From contig JALIZF010001684.1 of assembly GCA_029948255.1 (NCBI GenBank), positions 62,001 to 126,000 on the forward strand: 64,000 nucleotides of DNA. Direction: 5' to 3'. Of the stretch, positions 1 through 13,939 are shown in pieces. The stretch's first letter is position 1, and the number at the start of each line of letters is the position of its first letter. This DNA comes from Telmatactis stephensoni. Lineage: Eukaryota; Cnidaria; Anthozoa; Actiniaria; Isophelliidae. Made by a program: the position numbers and the translations under genes. The notes below the pieces were generated by a model, which ran no database searches, had not been told where the DNA came from, and saw nothing but the letters and a program-made list of their open reading frames with translations.

Positions 1-107
1 GATTTGCTTTCAATAGAATTGCCGAATATCATTTACTCTCTTACTAAAAGCTATTATAGAAATCATTTATCAGCTAGAGAAATATAGGACACACATCTTT
101 TTCTTAC

Positions 108-3100
108 CTGCACAAAGCGAACGATTTTACATAACACAATATCGCCTACGCCAGCTGTGATCGGGTAGTGGAAGTTACTAAATATGGTCATTGGGAGGCA
201 AAGAATGCACACGAAAAGATCAGAAATGGCGAGATGAACGATGAATAACTGGACGCTTGACTTGTGCCCAGTCCTTCGCACAGTTGCGATGACTGCCAAT
301 ACCAGTCCATTGCCGAGGATACCAATTATGGACACGAGGCCTGGTACGAGAAAAGATAAAGTCACGTAATCAATAACGTTTTCTTTTTCTAAAAAGCTAA
401 TAATAACCTGGCGTTGTTAAATCTGGGTTAAATCTAAAGATATCATTCATTTAAACTCTGCATTAGCACGAAAAACTTGGCACTGGTTGTACTAACAAAG
501 CTTGAGACAACATATAATAATAATAATAATAATGATCATTTATATAGCGCCTATCAAAAATCTGCTCTAGGCGCTTTACAAAAACATATATTGAACATTC
601 TCTCTACTGAAATGATCGAAACAAACCTTGGTTCCCTAGTTTACCGTCATCGCAGACTGCCAGTCTCCTTGCACTCGGTCAATTTGAAGGGACGTGGTTG
701 ATTGCCTTTTTTCGGGGACGCAATTTCCCCGTGAGTTATAGACTCGCATTGAATTTTTACCGAATTTGAACTTATCTCGATCTCTACATCAACGGATAAG
801 TCTAAATCCTTAAAAAAACCTGAGTATTATTAAGACCTATGTCGCCGTCTTGTTTCACAAATTCAAATAAAAATGTACGTACCGGTGCGCGCGGTACTAT
901 TAATTAGATTTTTCAATAATCCGTCGCCTTTAAATTTCCTCTTAAAATCGCCTCTTATAAATCAATCATATTACTCAGACCGAATGTAAACAAAATATGA
1001 AAGTTATGAAATCTATTATCGCTTATTAGTTCAAACAGGTACCGTGTGCCACACTTTATTTGGCGGGTTCTAAACGAACACATTTGCTATGACAAATTTT
1101 CTATGTGACGTGACAAACTCACTGCTGGTCCTCACTGGCAATTTTTGCTCATTTCCAGTGATAGCAAATATCTATAGGAAATATCTAGGGAATTGCATTT
1201 TCCCATGATAGAAACTGGACAAAATGTAGGAAAATACATTTTCTTAGATATTTCCTATCATAGGAAAATGAAAAGGTAGGAAATATCTAGGAAAATGCAA
1301 TTTCCAATCATTGGAAATGTCTAGGAAATATGTAGGAAAATTTTTTTTTAATTTTTACTTCTAATTTATTTGCGATTTTCTAACGATCCGCCAAAATACA
1401 CTACCGTAAGTATTGAAAATGTCAAGTCTCGTATGCAAATCACAATTTACATGTTGTTAATGCCCCATTATTGCAAAACGTCTCTTTTTCAAAACAAAAC
1501 GACGAAATTACGTTAAAACATTAATTCCCAGCTGACGAAAAAGAAAATCCATCTTTGCCAATCGCAAAAAATAATTTCCAAAAAACGCAAAAAATCGCTA
1601 ATTGGCAAAATTAAACTTAGTTACGCAAAAATAAGGTAACACACGTATAATGACTTGGCTACATTCTATTTCACGATTGCTATTTAACAAATAGATTCCA
1701 TTTTCCGTGCGTCTGTACTCTAATCGATGCACAGATGACGTCAAAATGTGGTGAGAACAAAAAAGTACGCCACGAGACGAAGTCGGAAAAATGGAATCTA
1801 TCTGTTTTATATAATATTTATCGAAACATTCGAACCAATCAGAGCGCGCGTAAGATTCTATGACGCCATCTATGTGTGTGTACTCTAATCACACATGGTT
1901 GTTCGACCAATCAGAGCGCGCATAATTAACAAATTGAAGATGGTTTTGAGTTGTCTGTCCTCTTATTGACACACTCTTGACGTCATAAAATGTTCAAAAC
2001 TCAAGTGGAATCACGAGCGCAGCGAGTGGTTTCACTGCAAAGTTTTGAACATTTTATGGCGTCAATAGTGTGTCAATAAGAGGACAGACAACAAAAAACC
2101 ATATCTTCAATTCGTTTTTTACAACAATTATTTGAGATAAAAGTTAAAAAATCCTTTTTAAACGGGGCAACAGAACGAGCGCGCGCGCTGAAACGCGTCA
2201 GCAGTGTGTCTGTCCTCTTATTGACACACTCTAATCAACCAATCAGATCGCGAGATTAGTATCAAGTGTTGTAAAATATGCCAATTATTATATAAATATA
2301 TATAGTCTCTACACAGGGGAGCGCGCGCGAACTCAATGCTTCCGTTTCGATATCGAATCATTGTAATAATCTAGGCTTGCAGTGTGGTTTTACTGGCAGA
2401 TGTTATGAAAAATCTAGTTCGTAATCATTGCTTGTGTTTATATCTAGAGAAGCGCGTGGTCTTGTCTGCGATATAGTAAACACCGGATAAAGTTGACTAA
2501 AGGTGACTCAAAACAGATAAGCACGCTTTGTTCACGCAGCTGTAATATAGATTCTTTGAGTCATTATTGAATAGTTTTGCATAGAAAGGAAATTTCGTGT
2601 TCTCAGCGTACAAAGAGATACGTGTGTCACTCTCAGCAAAATTATGACGATCGGATATGAGGAATAAATCCAGAAAAGATTTTTCGCACGCGCGCGGTGC
2701 GTCAGCTGACAAAAGTACAATCAAAGTCGCCCTATTGCTTACACAAAGAGACACGAAGACCAGAAAAGACGTGTGCATGTTTGTCAACAAAATCTTGTAT
2801 AAAACACCAGCTGATAGGTGACGGGACAAAGCCGGTAAAACGGTGTCTCAGCACAACACGACAAGCACACCTACGTGCTCACGAAGATTGCGTTTGAGTA
2901 GTAATTTTTCATGCAAAAGTATAAACTGTCTTGTTGCTTACAAAAGCTCCCGCCAAAAACGTTTTAGGACCGGATAGATGGAACAAACTAAGCTAATGGT
3001 TCTCAGAACAATTTTTAAATGAGATATCAAGTACACTTGTTTATTCCGTACATAGGTCAAGGTAGTTAGCGTGACAGGCTCGATATGATTGTAAGCAAAA

Positions 3101-4822
3101 ACTAGAAAAGACCGGAAAGCCATAACGAAATCTAATTGGTGCCTGGAACGGAACTCACGTACGATCGTTTAATAATTATAATAATAACATAATGTATTCA
3201 GAATTTATCCAGAATTTAACCAAAATCCTTTTTATTTATAACATAAAATTATGTATAGCGTGTACTTTTAACTGCGAATTTGTCGCATTGACCGGATAAC
3301 TGATTTGAATCTGAGAAATATGGGTTGTTTCCGCTGTAGCATCTTGTCGACTTCCCTTTGCTTTGTTGTTAAGCATTAGGACTCATTCTTAACTTTCCTT
3401 TCACATTTTCAATCTGCAAATGAATTCCTTTCTTCTTCTCTCTATTTAAGTAAAATAAAATTCTTATTCTCGTTATTGAAATGGGGCTTTTTTTTCTCTT
3501 TTTTAGTTGTCGTAACTTTTAAATACATATAGAACTGCTTAAATTTGTAATTAATTCGATATACAATATTTTGGCATTTAATTTTGCATCGGCTGATATA
3601 ATAGTAAGTCATTTTCACTTTTGTATTATTCTCTCTTTTTATTATTATTTCGTCTCTTTTTAGTGCATTGTAATAGTTTCCTGCTCTCAGCCTAATTTCT
3701 GATCAGTAGTTTATAGTTTCTAATGAGTTTGGATCATTTCTGATAAGTTTTCGTCTTCTAATTAATTCCTTTTCCCATCGACTGTAATTAAACTAGCTTC
3801 CTTTCTCTGCACACTAAACTCCTCGAGTTCCTGTATTTGTTTTCATTTGTTGACCTTCGCCTGCTTCACGACTATTTCATTTTCCGTCTTGAAAAAACTG
3901 AAAGCTTTTGCTCTTTGATCTAATTAATTAGCGTTCTCTCGTATCATCCAGCTTCATCAGCCATTTCCGAGTCATTTATGCTTTTGTTTTGCAGTATCTC
4001 CGTGCTACATAATGATATATTTTATACATTAACATATATATTAAACGAGTAATCGTTAATAAGTAGTTTTAATTTCATCAACAACTTCCTTAACAGGTCA
4101 TAAACACTTTCACTGTTATATTTTAATCGCTTTGTACGTCATCGAGGGACACCTTGGCAGACTTTCTGTCATAATGTCCGCGTAACAGCAAAAAAAGATT
4201 GAAAAATTAGAAAAAAAAAATAAATAAATAAATAAAGGAGAAGACGTAGAGCCTGATTTCTTGTTAGAATCCAGTTTCAGCTAGTTCGTACAGTCATGTT
4301 TTCTGAATTGGATTACCAAGCAAAATTTTTGAACTGCACTTTCTAAGGAAAAATGCCCTTTCACTACCTTAAAAGTTACTGTCAATTTCTCATTTGCTTT
4401 TCAACTGGTGAAGTCTACACATACACACAAAGGGGGAAAGAAAAGAACAAATGAAAAAAGAGAAGAAAAAAAGAAAAGAAAAAATCCTCTAAGAACCTTG
4501 AAATTAGTTGTTTTTAAAACGTACATCTCGTGAGAGACTTCTTATTCGGACGCTTTCAAATGTCCTTACAAGCGTCAGCTGTTGAATGGTCTGAGATTAA
4601 CATTTTCTTCGTGAACTTGAAAGCTGCCAGCGAGATCAGTCAAAATGACGCCAGTATTTAGACTATCAACATTCACTTACCAGTAAAACCAAAATAGGCT
4701 ATGCCGGACTGATAAACAAAATAGTTACTTTCATACTTTTTAGCTTTGTACTACTTACCAAAAATAACAGCGACAATCACAAAGCCCACATTACTAGTGC
4801 TCCAAATTTCCGAACTGCTCAT
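108..4822 (-). CDS. Class A (rhodopsin-like) GPCR, paralogue A, first two exons; 3' part outside window
   Basis: Exon 1 is 4822-4759 (ATG at 4822, 64 nt, start MSSSEIWSTSNVGF) and exon 2 is 340-108 (233 nt). The donor GTAAGT at 4758 and acceptor CAG before 340 join as split Gly codon G|GC, giving VAVIFG-LVSIIGILGNGLVL, a typical TM1 with the GN signature. TM2 follows (LAISDLFVCILCLP, with the conserved LAxxD), then an extracellular loop and the Cys before TM3 (LCKIVRFVQ). The donor GTAAG at 107 ends the exon. The DRY-like motif, TM4-7 and stop must lie left of base 1. Exon 2 has exactly the length and phase of exon 2 in the complete paralogue at 9752-15988, and about half of its residues match by eye. 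The family includes peptide and amine receptors; the ligand is unknown. The gene lies head-to-tail downstream of its paralogue, consistent with tandem duplication. Confidence 0.85.
512..600 (+). repeat. ATA microsatellite joined to a TAGCGCC/GGCGCT hairpin element
   Basis: An (ATA)n tract runs into TTTATATAGCGCC, then about 15 bases later TAGGCGCTTTACAA, so GCGCCTA and TAGGCGC can pair. Interspersed repeats combining ATAT-AGCGC and GCGCTTTACA with a trinucleotide tail are known from many marine invertebrate genomes. That link is from general knowledge, not from a search. Confidence 0.5.
1135..1345. repeat. Overlapping short inverted repeats (AGGAAATATCTAGG)
   Basis: The motif AGGAAATATCTAGG and its complement recur several times with ATTGCATTTTCC-type spacers, for example near 1178, 1246 (reverse) and 1278. 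This makes a degenerate palindromic cluster. It is non-coding and lies inside the GPCR-A intron. It may be a decayed foldback transposon. Confidence 0.5.
1930..2114. mobile_element. Foldback/MITE, about 185 bp
   Basis: A long inverted repeat: the left arm has AATTGAAGATGG, then TTGTCTGTCCTCTTATTGAC, ACACTC, TGACGTCATAAAATGTTC. The right arm carries the complement, ending CATATCTTCAATT. Arms of about 75 bp flank a loop containing GAGCGCAGCGAGTGG. A lone copy of the TGTCTGTCCTCTTATTGACA arm recurs at about 2207-2230, so the element exists in more than one piece here. No coding capacity; non-autonomous DNA transposon-like. Confidence 0.7.
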
Positions 4823-5610
4823 CTCTCCTCGCCTGCTTTCACAATGACTGATGCTTAGCTGTTGCGATTCGATCGATTCTAACTGATGCAAATATTGTAA
4901 TTGTCCGATATGTGTCTAAGCGGATGTTTGAATTGGGTAATAGGTTTCTGCATGAGCTAGAACCCCCAAGAATGACGTTTTCGGCCGGATGCCGATCAGT
5001 GGATGTACATAAGTGAAAACAAATTATGGATTTACACTGAAATAGTTTCAGCGTTTGAAAGTTCACGAGGGCATAGCTTAATTGTGAGCTATTTGACTGA
5101 TGGGTGTTGAATTTGAAATTCGGAGAAAATTAAAATACCTGGCTGCGAGAATGTTTGAGTGTGATGTGTTGACAACAAACGATCAGCAATTTACATCAAC
5201 ATTGGGGCAGAATAAGATATATTGTAAATAAGTATTCTACTCAAAAGACAATGTGATTGGTTTTCACGAAATTAAAATTGATTACAAGTTCTATTCAACT
5301 ACCCTTCCATCTCTCATTTATTACTTTCGCTCTTTCTTTCATCTCCCCTCTTTTTTAATGTATCTCTATAGTTCTTTTTTTTCTTTTTTTTATAATCTGT
5401 CGCCAACGTATTACTTAGCTTTGTTTGTTTTGTGTTGAGTGAGATTAATTATGATAATTTCATCCCTAATTCCTTTCTGCACTTACTGAACTTCCTTTTA
5501 TCTGCATAGTTTTTGAAGATTTGCACTTCTGTCATCTTATTAGTAACTAACGTTCAGTAACCTAGTTGGTAACATTTCGTTTCTTCTATATATATGTAAT
5601 TATATTTCTG

Positions 5611-5715
5611 GAGGGAAGGAAGGAAGGAAGGAAGGAGGGAAGGAAGGAAGGAGGGTGAGGAAGGAAGAAAGGAAGGAGAGGAGGGATGGAGGGAGGGAGG
5701 GATGAAAGGAAAGGA
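5611..5715. repeat. GGAA/GGGA purine microsatellite
   Basis: Interrupted (GGAA)n and (GGGA)n tract on the plus strand. Low-complexity Pro/Ser/Leu frames read from the complement are artefacts of it. Confidence 0.9.
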
Positions 5716-6796
5716 AACTGAGGAAGATTTGGTTCACCATATCCATCTATCCAGTTGTCAATTGCAATTCTATAGCTAGCCAACAAATTGACTTCATTTG
5801 CCTCTGCTAAATCCATAATCAGTTTACTATGGCTTCTCGTTCAAATACAGCTGTGTTTTAATTGATCGCTATATTTTCATCAATAGGCCATTTTAATTTC
5901 AATTCGGCCACCTGAAAAACCTTGTGAATTCAAATCTCCGACTAACGCATGTATACTTTTGATCAACAACAGAATGTTGGCGAGTTTCTACTGTTTATAA
6001 GATGCCTTCTCTATTTGTTCTCTTGATTATGGAGACGTTTATACAAATATAAAGCAACTACATACATTTTAAGTACAACTGTAAAAAAAATTGTAAAAAG
6101 AACAAGGATAATGACAAAAAGCCACTAACAATAATTCTGCCAGTGTACGGTGGATCAAACAATCGATGACCTGACTGGATACGAAAAACTACGAACATCC
6201 CGTACTTGAAAGGAAACGTTAACCCAGTAGTAGATACATAAAAATATGATTTTTTTGTACAAATTTTATCGTATATTACACAATATTGTGCTTAGACAGT
6301 TTATGTGAAACTGACGAGCTGGCCTTCATGAGCACGTAAATTGCAGGCTTCTTGTATCATTATGAATTATCCTTGTTTGGATTTCCCCTGTCCCTATCCA
6401 ACAGGGGCATAAAACATAGAAAGGTGTCATAGAAAGTGGTAGAGAACGAAATATACTATAATTGTGGATTGCAAAGAACGCATCACTTAAGGAGCAGCGT
6501 TTATAAACATCGACCTTTGCCTTTTAGTTTTTATGCTTTTAAACATTGTTCTTTGACTTGTAATCGGTTAATTTTTCATCATTCAGCGTCTCTTGGGTGA
6601 ATTGTTCCTGGCATTCGGGGTACTTCTTGTCATTCTGCTCTCCTGCTCTCAGCTGGGGACACTCAAATATAAGTGAACATTTGTGATATACACAGTATAA
6701 TTTTTTATTTTAAGCTAAGCTATTGGTAGTTGCAAAACTTCCCCCTTTTTGTTTTTCGTCTTGATTTTCGACAAAACTGAAGTATACACTTATTCC

Positions 6797-7030
6797 AGAA
6801 AAGGTTGTCAGAGCTAAAGGCGATAGGCGATAGGAGATAGGTCATCCCACCATTCACGGTTGGGTTTTCTATTTGTTTTTATTAAGAAAGTCAACAATCA
6901 GACATTCATATCCAATATTCGGAGCAAAACGAACGGAATAACGAAGCTATTTTTAAAACTTCTTGAATACTTTGGAGTTTGAATGACCTATCTCCTATTG
7001 CCTATCGACTTTAGCTCTGACAACCTTTTT
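6797..7030. mobile_element. Foldback MITE with about 45 bp inverted arms
   Basis: The left arm at 6797 carries AAAAGGTTGTCAGAGCTAAA then GGCGATAGGCGATAGGAGAT, AGGTCAT. The right arm, ending 7030, carries the complement (ATGACCTATCTCCTATTGCC ... CTCTGACAACCTTTTT). The interior of about 140 bp has no ORF. An obvious target-site duplication is not visible. Confidence 0.75.
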
Positions 7031-8849
7031 TGAAATAGGTGTGTATATATGAATTTCGTGTCAATATCCGTGCGGAATAAAGCTTGCAGTAATTCCTACC
7101 CATAATACTTTTCGCGGGGTCGTGACGGTTCGCGCAACGTTTGTTTTTTAAAATAGGTGTTTGTCGGCTACAAAGGACAACTCGTCTATATATTAAAAGG
7201 ATCTGAGATGAGCAATTGAAAGGGCAACAATTTACTTTCATGTTAACAGACCAAAGTAGCGTTTCCCCGTCAGTCTATTTATTGTTTAGTTTGATTTAAA
7301 TAAAATTGATTGCCGGATTCTGTTTGAAATGATCCGCTAGACATATTTCACGAGGCTAGGCGGTTACCATAGTGATGAATGTACTACTGGCTCCATTAAA
7401 TTCTGTAATCGCAAACTATGTTTTGAAAAAGGTAGAAATCCCGCCAAATGAGGCGGCCTCCACCTTAATTGATGGCAGAAGCGGCTGAAAAGGAGAATAC
7501 ACCTAATCTCTTAAAGACCTGTCTGGGGCGAAAGGTCCAAATTTTAGCCTAAGCGACTTAACCGAAAGAGATTGCCGTGGAGAAATAACTAAACTCTATA
7601 AAATGACTACATGAATATCAACGTGACTACATCTACACCACTGCTGGGATCCCTTTGGAAAGTCGGCGTTTTTGAATAATTTCGCATTAGCAGGGACCCA
7701 GTAGCACCGAAGAAATTCAACAGACAGGGATCCCAGTAGTACTAAACAAACTCGACTCGATATCTCTCGCTTTGATTTGTTTGCTCTAGTCTAGGACACA
7801 TCAAACATTCATTTGGTCTCCTTTTAGTCATTATTATACTAAATTCGTCGAGCAAGTTACTCTCTATCACGAAGCTGTGCGCGCTTTTGTCGAGTGAGAC
7901 AAACTGCTGGCTGCAGACGAGACTACGCAGTAACTTTTTCCACATATAGAGAGGTCAAGGTGAATATTGGTAATGAATTTGTTCAAGGCTAAAATTGTTG
8001 GTTAATTTGTAGATTATAATTTGTTTAAATTTATTTTTAACTCTGCTTCTTCCGCAAAGGAAGTTCAGGATAGAAGATATACCAATTACTGTATTTGCCA
8101 TTTCGATTCCCTGCCTGAGGAAGTATCGAATATAATTTTTCCGCAATGAGACGGAAGTGGTACAACTGTGGTAGTTGCAATTTTATGATTTGGTCAAAAC
8201 TATGGGGTTTTGATTTGTAATATAATTAGCTGTATATTATTGTGAAATTACATCAGCTCTATGTCCGCCCTCTTCTATGCAGAGAGAACATCTATCTCAA
8301 GTCATCACGAAATTGAAATACGTAAGCGCTTCTAGTACACTGTGATACGGGTGTGCTCGTTTGCTGAGAAGATAACTGAAGACTTAACAACAGAAACAGT
8401 GGCTGGAATAATTTTGGCCACGTCGTGACGGATTTATTTAAGATGTTTGGAAAAATTACGTCAAAAGATTATTAAAGTCAGATCAGCAAAGGAGGGGATA
8501 AAATTCCGCCACAAATCAAACAAAGCAAAATATGTATAAGTAACAAAATATAAAGTCATCGTTTAAGGGAGGTGACGGGGAGAGGAGGCGTCGGGAGCTA
8601 GATTTTGTAGACTTAGTTATACCATCGGAGGGGGTTAGACATGAGAAGCCGAGGAATTATCGTGCCCCGCCTAGTAAACCTTTGCATTAGGAAATGAGGC
8701 TTATGTTGACTGATGGTAATGACTTGAGATAAACTACATTATGTTTTGGACATGTTTTTTTAGGAAGAGCGGTGGGGGATATAATGCAGGAATCTTTTAG
8801 ATTAATTATAACAAATAATTATAATAAAATAAATTTGGTGTAGCTCATC

Positions 8850-9172
8850 ACACTGCTTGCAGCACAAGTGCTGAATTACGAAGGGCGCAGCTCAACGTAA
8901 TCGAGTCATTACCAGACAGTTACACATTTACATACACACACACGTAGCAGCCACCATACGACCCATGTCTGATCACGGAGCACAGCTTAGATCGAAACTA
9001 GTTCGTTTTTACTGAGGGAAGAAAAACCGGAGAACCCGGAGAAAAAATCCTCCATGCAAGGGAGAGAACGAACAAGAAACCCAAGCCACATGTGGTGCCC
9101 CGTCCGGGAATTGAACTCGGGACCACAGAGGTGACAGACCGGCGCTCTCACCGCTTGGCCACTCTTGCTTCC
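8850..9172 (-). mobile_element. tRNA-derived SINE, minus orientation
   Basis: Read on the minus strand from 9172, there is a Pol III A-box-like TGGCCAAGCGG (9161-9151) and B-box-like GGTCCCGAGTTCAATTCC (9124-9107) at the spacing expected of a tRNA. The tRNA-unrelated body follows, containing complements of GGAGAACCCGGAGAAAAAAT and the block near CATACGACCCATGTCTGATC. A degenerate second copy lies at 11810-12110. The head resembles a Leu/Ser-type tRNA, but no intact clover-leaf is claimed. Confidence 0.75.
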
Positions 9173-9751
9173 TTTTCACTTTAAACATTATTGGTTATCT
9201 ATTTGTTGGCTGTTGTACTCTGCTCTCTCTCCAGTTATGGATACATTATTACATGACCATGCACGCTGAGATACGCGCAGATTTTCTAATTATATTGATT
9301 CGAGTGTAGAAATGATCTAGATACCTTACGAGTGTAGTGGCCATGTAATATTATGTTTATTTTGATATATAATTATCAATGGAATATACAATTTTCACGA
9401 ATTTTTAATGCATTGTGCTTCCAATTTACGGAGATATACTTTATGTCACATCCAAAGAATTTATGAGTACGTAAAACTGTGATTTTGTCATTTCAGAAGT
9501 AGTGGGAAACTCAGGGAATTTCCTAAATGCCCTTCTTATGAACTTTTTATCAGAATTTGAAGGTTTCTGCTGATTTTGTTTTTGTTTTCCCCTGAACTTG
9601 CTTCCGCGCGCTAAATCGAAATGAGTTCTGGACATTCCCGGACATTGGTCGTTCTTTACGCCAGCTCCACTCCAACGAACGACCGCTCCAACCTCGACGA
9701 AATACCGCTGACCCCCTAAACATCAGCGTCAAATCTGGTATACAAAATTGT

Positions 9752-12700
9752 TTATAATCTTGTATCGTAGCATTCTCTACCATCACGATACACTGTGAAA
9801 GCCGTACCCTTGTTTGGTCGAAACTGCACAATGCCGTTATCGATCCTCTTGTCCACCGAAACTGTCGCACGTCGTACCATCGCCTCAAAACAAACAAGTT
9901 TTAGCGAGTCCTTTCGACTTGTCTCACTGTTTAAATAGTAAATAAACGGATTGCATATGGAATTCGCAAGTCCTAAGGAGTACGTTATCAAACGAATAGC
10001 ATCTGCTGGGTTCGGAAAGGTAGCCACCCATCGCTCCACAAAACCAGTGTAGATTACAAATGGCGACCAGCAAATCAGAAAAACGATCACCACTACAAGT
10101 AACATCCGGGTAACTCGCTTTCTAGAACGTTCCAGATTCGAAAGGCTGGAGTTTGAAATGTACGTGTTTGAAGAACGCGAGATTTTTCGCTCTCGGCTCC
10201 ATACGGCTTTGCCGACTCGAACATATAGTACGATCATTGTGACCAGCGGTATTAAAAAGCCCGCTAAGAATAAGAAAACCAGATATATGAATCCTGGGAG
10301 ATTGTTGTTCGGTATTGTGATACAATACCAGAATTTTCCCTCCTTTGTGTCTACGTCTTGCATTTTAGCAAAGTAAAAGGTTGGTGAGAAAATTACGGCC
10401 GAGTAACACCAAGCAGTGAAGATAAGAACTTTAGGTTTTAGAAATGTAGACTTTCTTTTGAAAGGCTTGACTAGAGAGTAGAATCGATCGATACTGATCA
10501 CTGTTAGAATGGCGATAGAACTTGATGGTGCCAAGAACTGAAAAACAAATAATAGAATGAATGACTGCCTGAATATGAATAAATGAATTAGAATGGACTA
10601 TATTTTAATGAATTAAAAAACTATGAAAGAATGAACGAAAGAAAGACTGAAAGAATATCACAACTGCCTGCTTGCCTAGGACGGACGGACAGATAAGTAA
10701 GCGATTGATCGGTAAATAAAGTAAATGAATGAAATAAAATGTGCATGTCAGTTCTTAAAATCAGCCGGAATAACTTCTAAGAAACGAGGGGGTGGGGGTT
10801 TGGGGGGGGGGGGGGGGGGGGATGTATCATTTAAGTATTCGCCGTTCTGGCTGGTTTGGTTCCATTAAATGGGAACACCTTAAACACGGTCGGACCATAC
10901 ACTTTTTGTCTAAATGGTCCTTTCTGAAAACTCTATCTTCTGTTATATTTTATTTATTTATTTATTTATTTTTGATATCCACTTCATAAATCAGAAAATC
11001 ATCATAGGACCCCCCCCCCCCCCACCCACCCACACACACACACACATCTTTCGTCAAGTTTGCTCCCAATAATACCAAAAACTAGTTCTAATATAAAACA
11101 TCAGCTGGAAAAGTTCACCTGTTTGGCCCAGAGTAAACTTCCGACGTTAACTTGCATGACAGCCAGTAACTTTGATAAGAAATGTATTAAACGGTCTCAA
11201 CATTGACTCACCTGAATAAATCTGGTGACTTTACACAAACTGTGTTCAGAATTTGTCACTTCGGTAGGGAAGTTAAAATTCATCATTATGGTCAGCGGTA
11301 TGCACAATAAACACACCATTAGATCAGACATCGCGAGGTGAAGCAGAAATAGTTGGACAGCGGTTTTCTGTCCTCGACATCTTGTGGTTGCTATGATGGC
11401 AACAACAAGAACGTTGCCAGCAAGACCGATAAGAGCTATTAACCCTGTAAAATAATGTGAATTCGAAAGTTAAAAGACTTAAAAAAATGCATTACAAAGC
11501 AAGGCAGTGATCGGCCTAAAGAAGTTTGTAATTTGATCATTCATCTTCTATGGCTAGCTTAAATCAAGAATCTCGATTCTAACGAATTTTTGAATTTGCT
11601 TGGAAAGTAAATCGAAGTTCGCCACCCAGTTTGTTATGAACTTCCAAAGCACAGCTTGAACTTAGGAGCTTCCAAAAAAACTTAGCCTTTGCATCCCCTC
11701 CCCTCCCCCTCCACTCTCACTCCCTTCCCCCTCCCTGTTCACAGGCTAGAACAAACTTCGAAAGGTATGTGAATCGCACTGTGAATTTTGGGGGACGGAT
11801 CATTCACAGACAAATTACAGCTAGGTTGCAGCTCAACGTGGTTGGGTTAAAGACCTGTAAGTGGCGCACTATGTTGCCGCCATACAACCCACGTCTGATC
11901 ACGTCACGGAGCACAGCTCATATCAAAACAGTGTTAGTGGAGGGAGGAAAACTCGAGTACCTGGAGAAATACCCTCGTGGCAAGGGAGAGACCAACTATA
12001 ACTCAACTCACGTATGATCCAGCGCACGAGTTGGGACTCGGACCCGGACCACAGCGGTGAGAGGCCAGAGATGAAACACTACGCGTACACCGCCCTTACC
12101 CCTGTATTGTAATTTCAAAGTCAGGGCCGAGACAACAAACGTACAAAAGTGCAAAAGTAAAACCGGAACCTCCTTTCTGGATGTATTTTTTTCATCGCGA
12201 AAACTTTGAATTACAAATTAAAATGAAGACAAGGAAACTAAAAACCATTTTCGTGAAAACATGTTTGCACAATGCTTCTGTAAGAGTGCTTTCTCATTTG
12301 CGGGAGTCTTTTAGTTTAGACTTGTTTGAGCAGCTGTGCGCGCCTATTATCAGCAGCTTATAAGTGTTTAAATTGAAGATAACCTTCTTAGTGCACTTCA
12401 GTATTAAAGATTAGGACTTTTGCCAGTGTCTTAAACTGTACAGTTATACTAGTTGTTTTAATATAATTAAATCATACAATTTGAGTTGAAGGGTCCAAAT
12501 AAAAGTTATAATTGGTGTATCGAGACAATATCATTGTGAGCAGAGAGCAGATACTTTTTCTTGTGGAAAACTGGGGAAAAATTCAGTCCAGAAAAATTCA
12601 GTTCAAAACACAGAATGTTACTAAGGTGGATATAGAAAATTTGTAATGGAAATGCTTTCACGAGCTAATATATTCAAGTATTCAGCTAATGTATTCAAGT

Positions 12701-13902
12701 AGTTAATTTTTTGGTGGGAAAGATTTAAGCGCAGAGAAAGAACACGCAATACAATGTTATGGGTGGGCGGTGTTAATTTGCGGGTGAAGAGAGCTTAAGA
12801 GGAACACAATCAAGAAGGCCATGCTCACGAATATCCTGCACATTTTGGCATTCGCACTAAGAAATCGGCAAACTTATTTTCTTAAACTTAATTCAGTAAA
12901 AACGATCTTGGCATTTTATATGAAAGAAATAAAAGTACTCATATTATACTGTTATAAGGGAAATAAAATGTTTATAGGGCAAACGGCTGCAATTAGATGT
13001 TAATGGGATAAGCAGCAGCTGCTAGGTGCTACTAAGATAGATAAATAAAGAAGACAATACAGAGATAAACAGAAATTAATTTAAAAGAAAACCGGAAACT
13101 GAAAACAGAAGGAGAAAAAAATTCTAAATAAGAATAAAAAAAATCATACAGGATATGAGAAAGCAAGCTAGAAGGAGGGAAGGAAGAAAGAAAGAAAGAA
13201 AGAAAGAAAGAGGGAAAGAAAGAAAGGAAAGAAGGAAGAAAGAAGGATCGAAGAAAAGAAGAAAGGAAGAAAGAAAGAGAAAGAGAGAGTGAGAGAGATA
13301 GAAAGAATGAACGAATGAATGTACAAATGGAAGAAAATAGAAAGAAAGAAAGAGTCTACGAAAAAAGATGGATCAACTGAAGGAAAACAAACCTTCCGTG
13401 CCAGAAAATATATTTTGTTTGCCAAGATTTTGCTAAGAGCTAACGTTCACATTAGCAAATATTGGTAACCGAAAACGTAAATTGAAAATATAATGCTAGT
13501 CAAAACACATCAAATATATTAATATTAATAAATCTACCACCAGCTTGGCTTAACTTGGTCTCACTGTGATATAATCAGTTCAAGAAAGTGGCAATTTTTC
13601 TCCTTTCGGACAACTTATCAATCAATTCAATACTTTTTTGAATTTCATTCTAGAAATTGCTAAACTGATTTGAACTCACGGACTTCTATATAAATGTCTA
13701 TATTTGATGAGTTAAAACAGAGTCTGTGATATTAGATCACGTATTGTAGACCAAATTGTATAGGCCAAAAAAGAATAAGAGTAAATAATAAATAATTATT
13801 AAAGGGAAAGAAGCAGGGAACATAAAACAAAACAAAAGAAAAGAAAACAAAAGAACAGAACAGAACAGAAAAGAAAAGAAAGGAACAAAAAAAAAACAAA
13901 AC

Positions 13903-13939
<37 letters not shown>

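Larger units (their letters stand above)
341..4758 (-). other. Intron 1 of GPCR paralogue A
   Basis: This 4.4 kb intron is AT-rich and contains no convincing coding exon on either strand. It holds an (ATA)n-linked GCGC-hairpin repeat near 512-600, a zone of short overlapping inverted repeats at 1135-1345, a large foldback at 1930-2114 and a partial second copy of that element's arm near 2203-2250. The rest (about 2.3-4.7 kb) is unremarkable AT-rich sequence with short A-runs. Confidence 0.7.
4823..9751. other. Intergenic region between the two GPCR paralogues
   Basis: Runs from the ATG of paralogue A to the stop of paralogue B, both on the minus strand, so it should hold the 3'UTR of B and the promoter of A. 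I see no coding exon. A possible poly(A) signal for B (AATAAA on the minus strand) is at 9362-9357. The stretch also contains a purine microsatellite (5611-5715), a foldback element (6797-7030) and a tRNA-derived SINE (8850-9172). The remainder is plain AT-rich sequence. Confidence 0.6.

Noticed and set aside
2497..2829. 110-codon minus-strand ORF with a hydrophobic start
   Set aside because: It sits in the GPCR-A intron, overlaps other open frames, and shows no domain or splice support.
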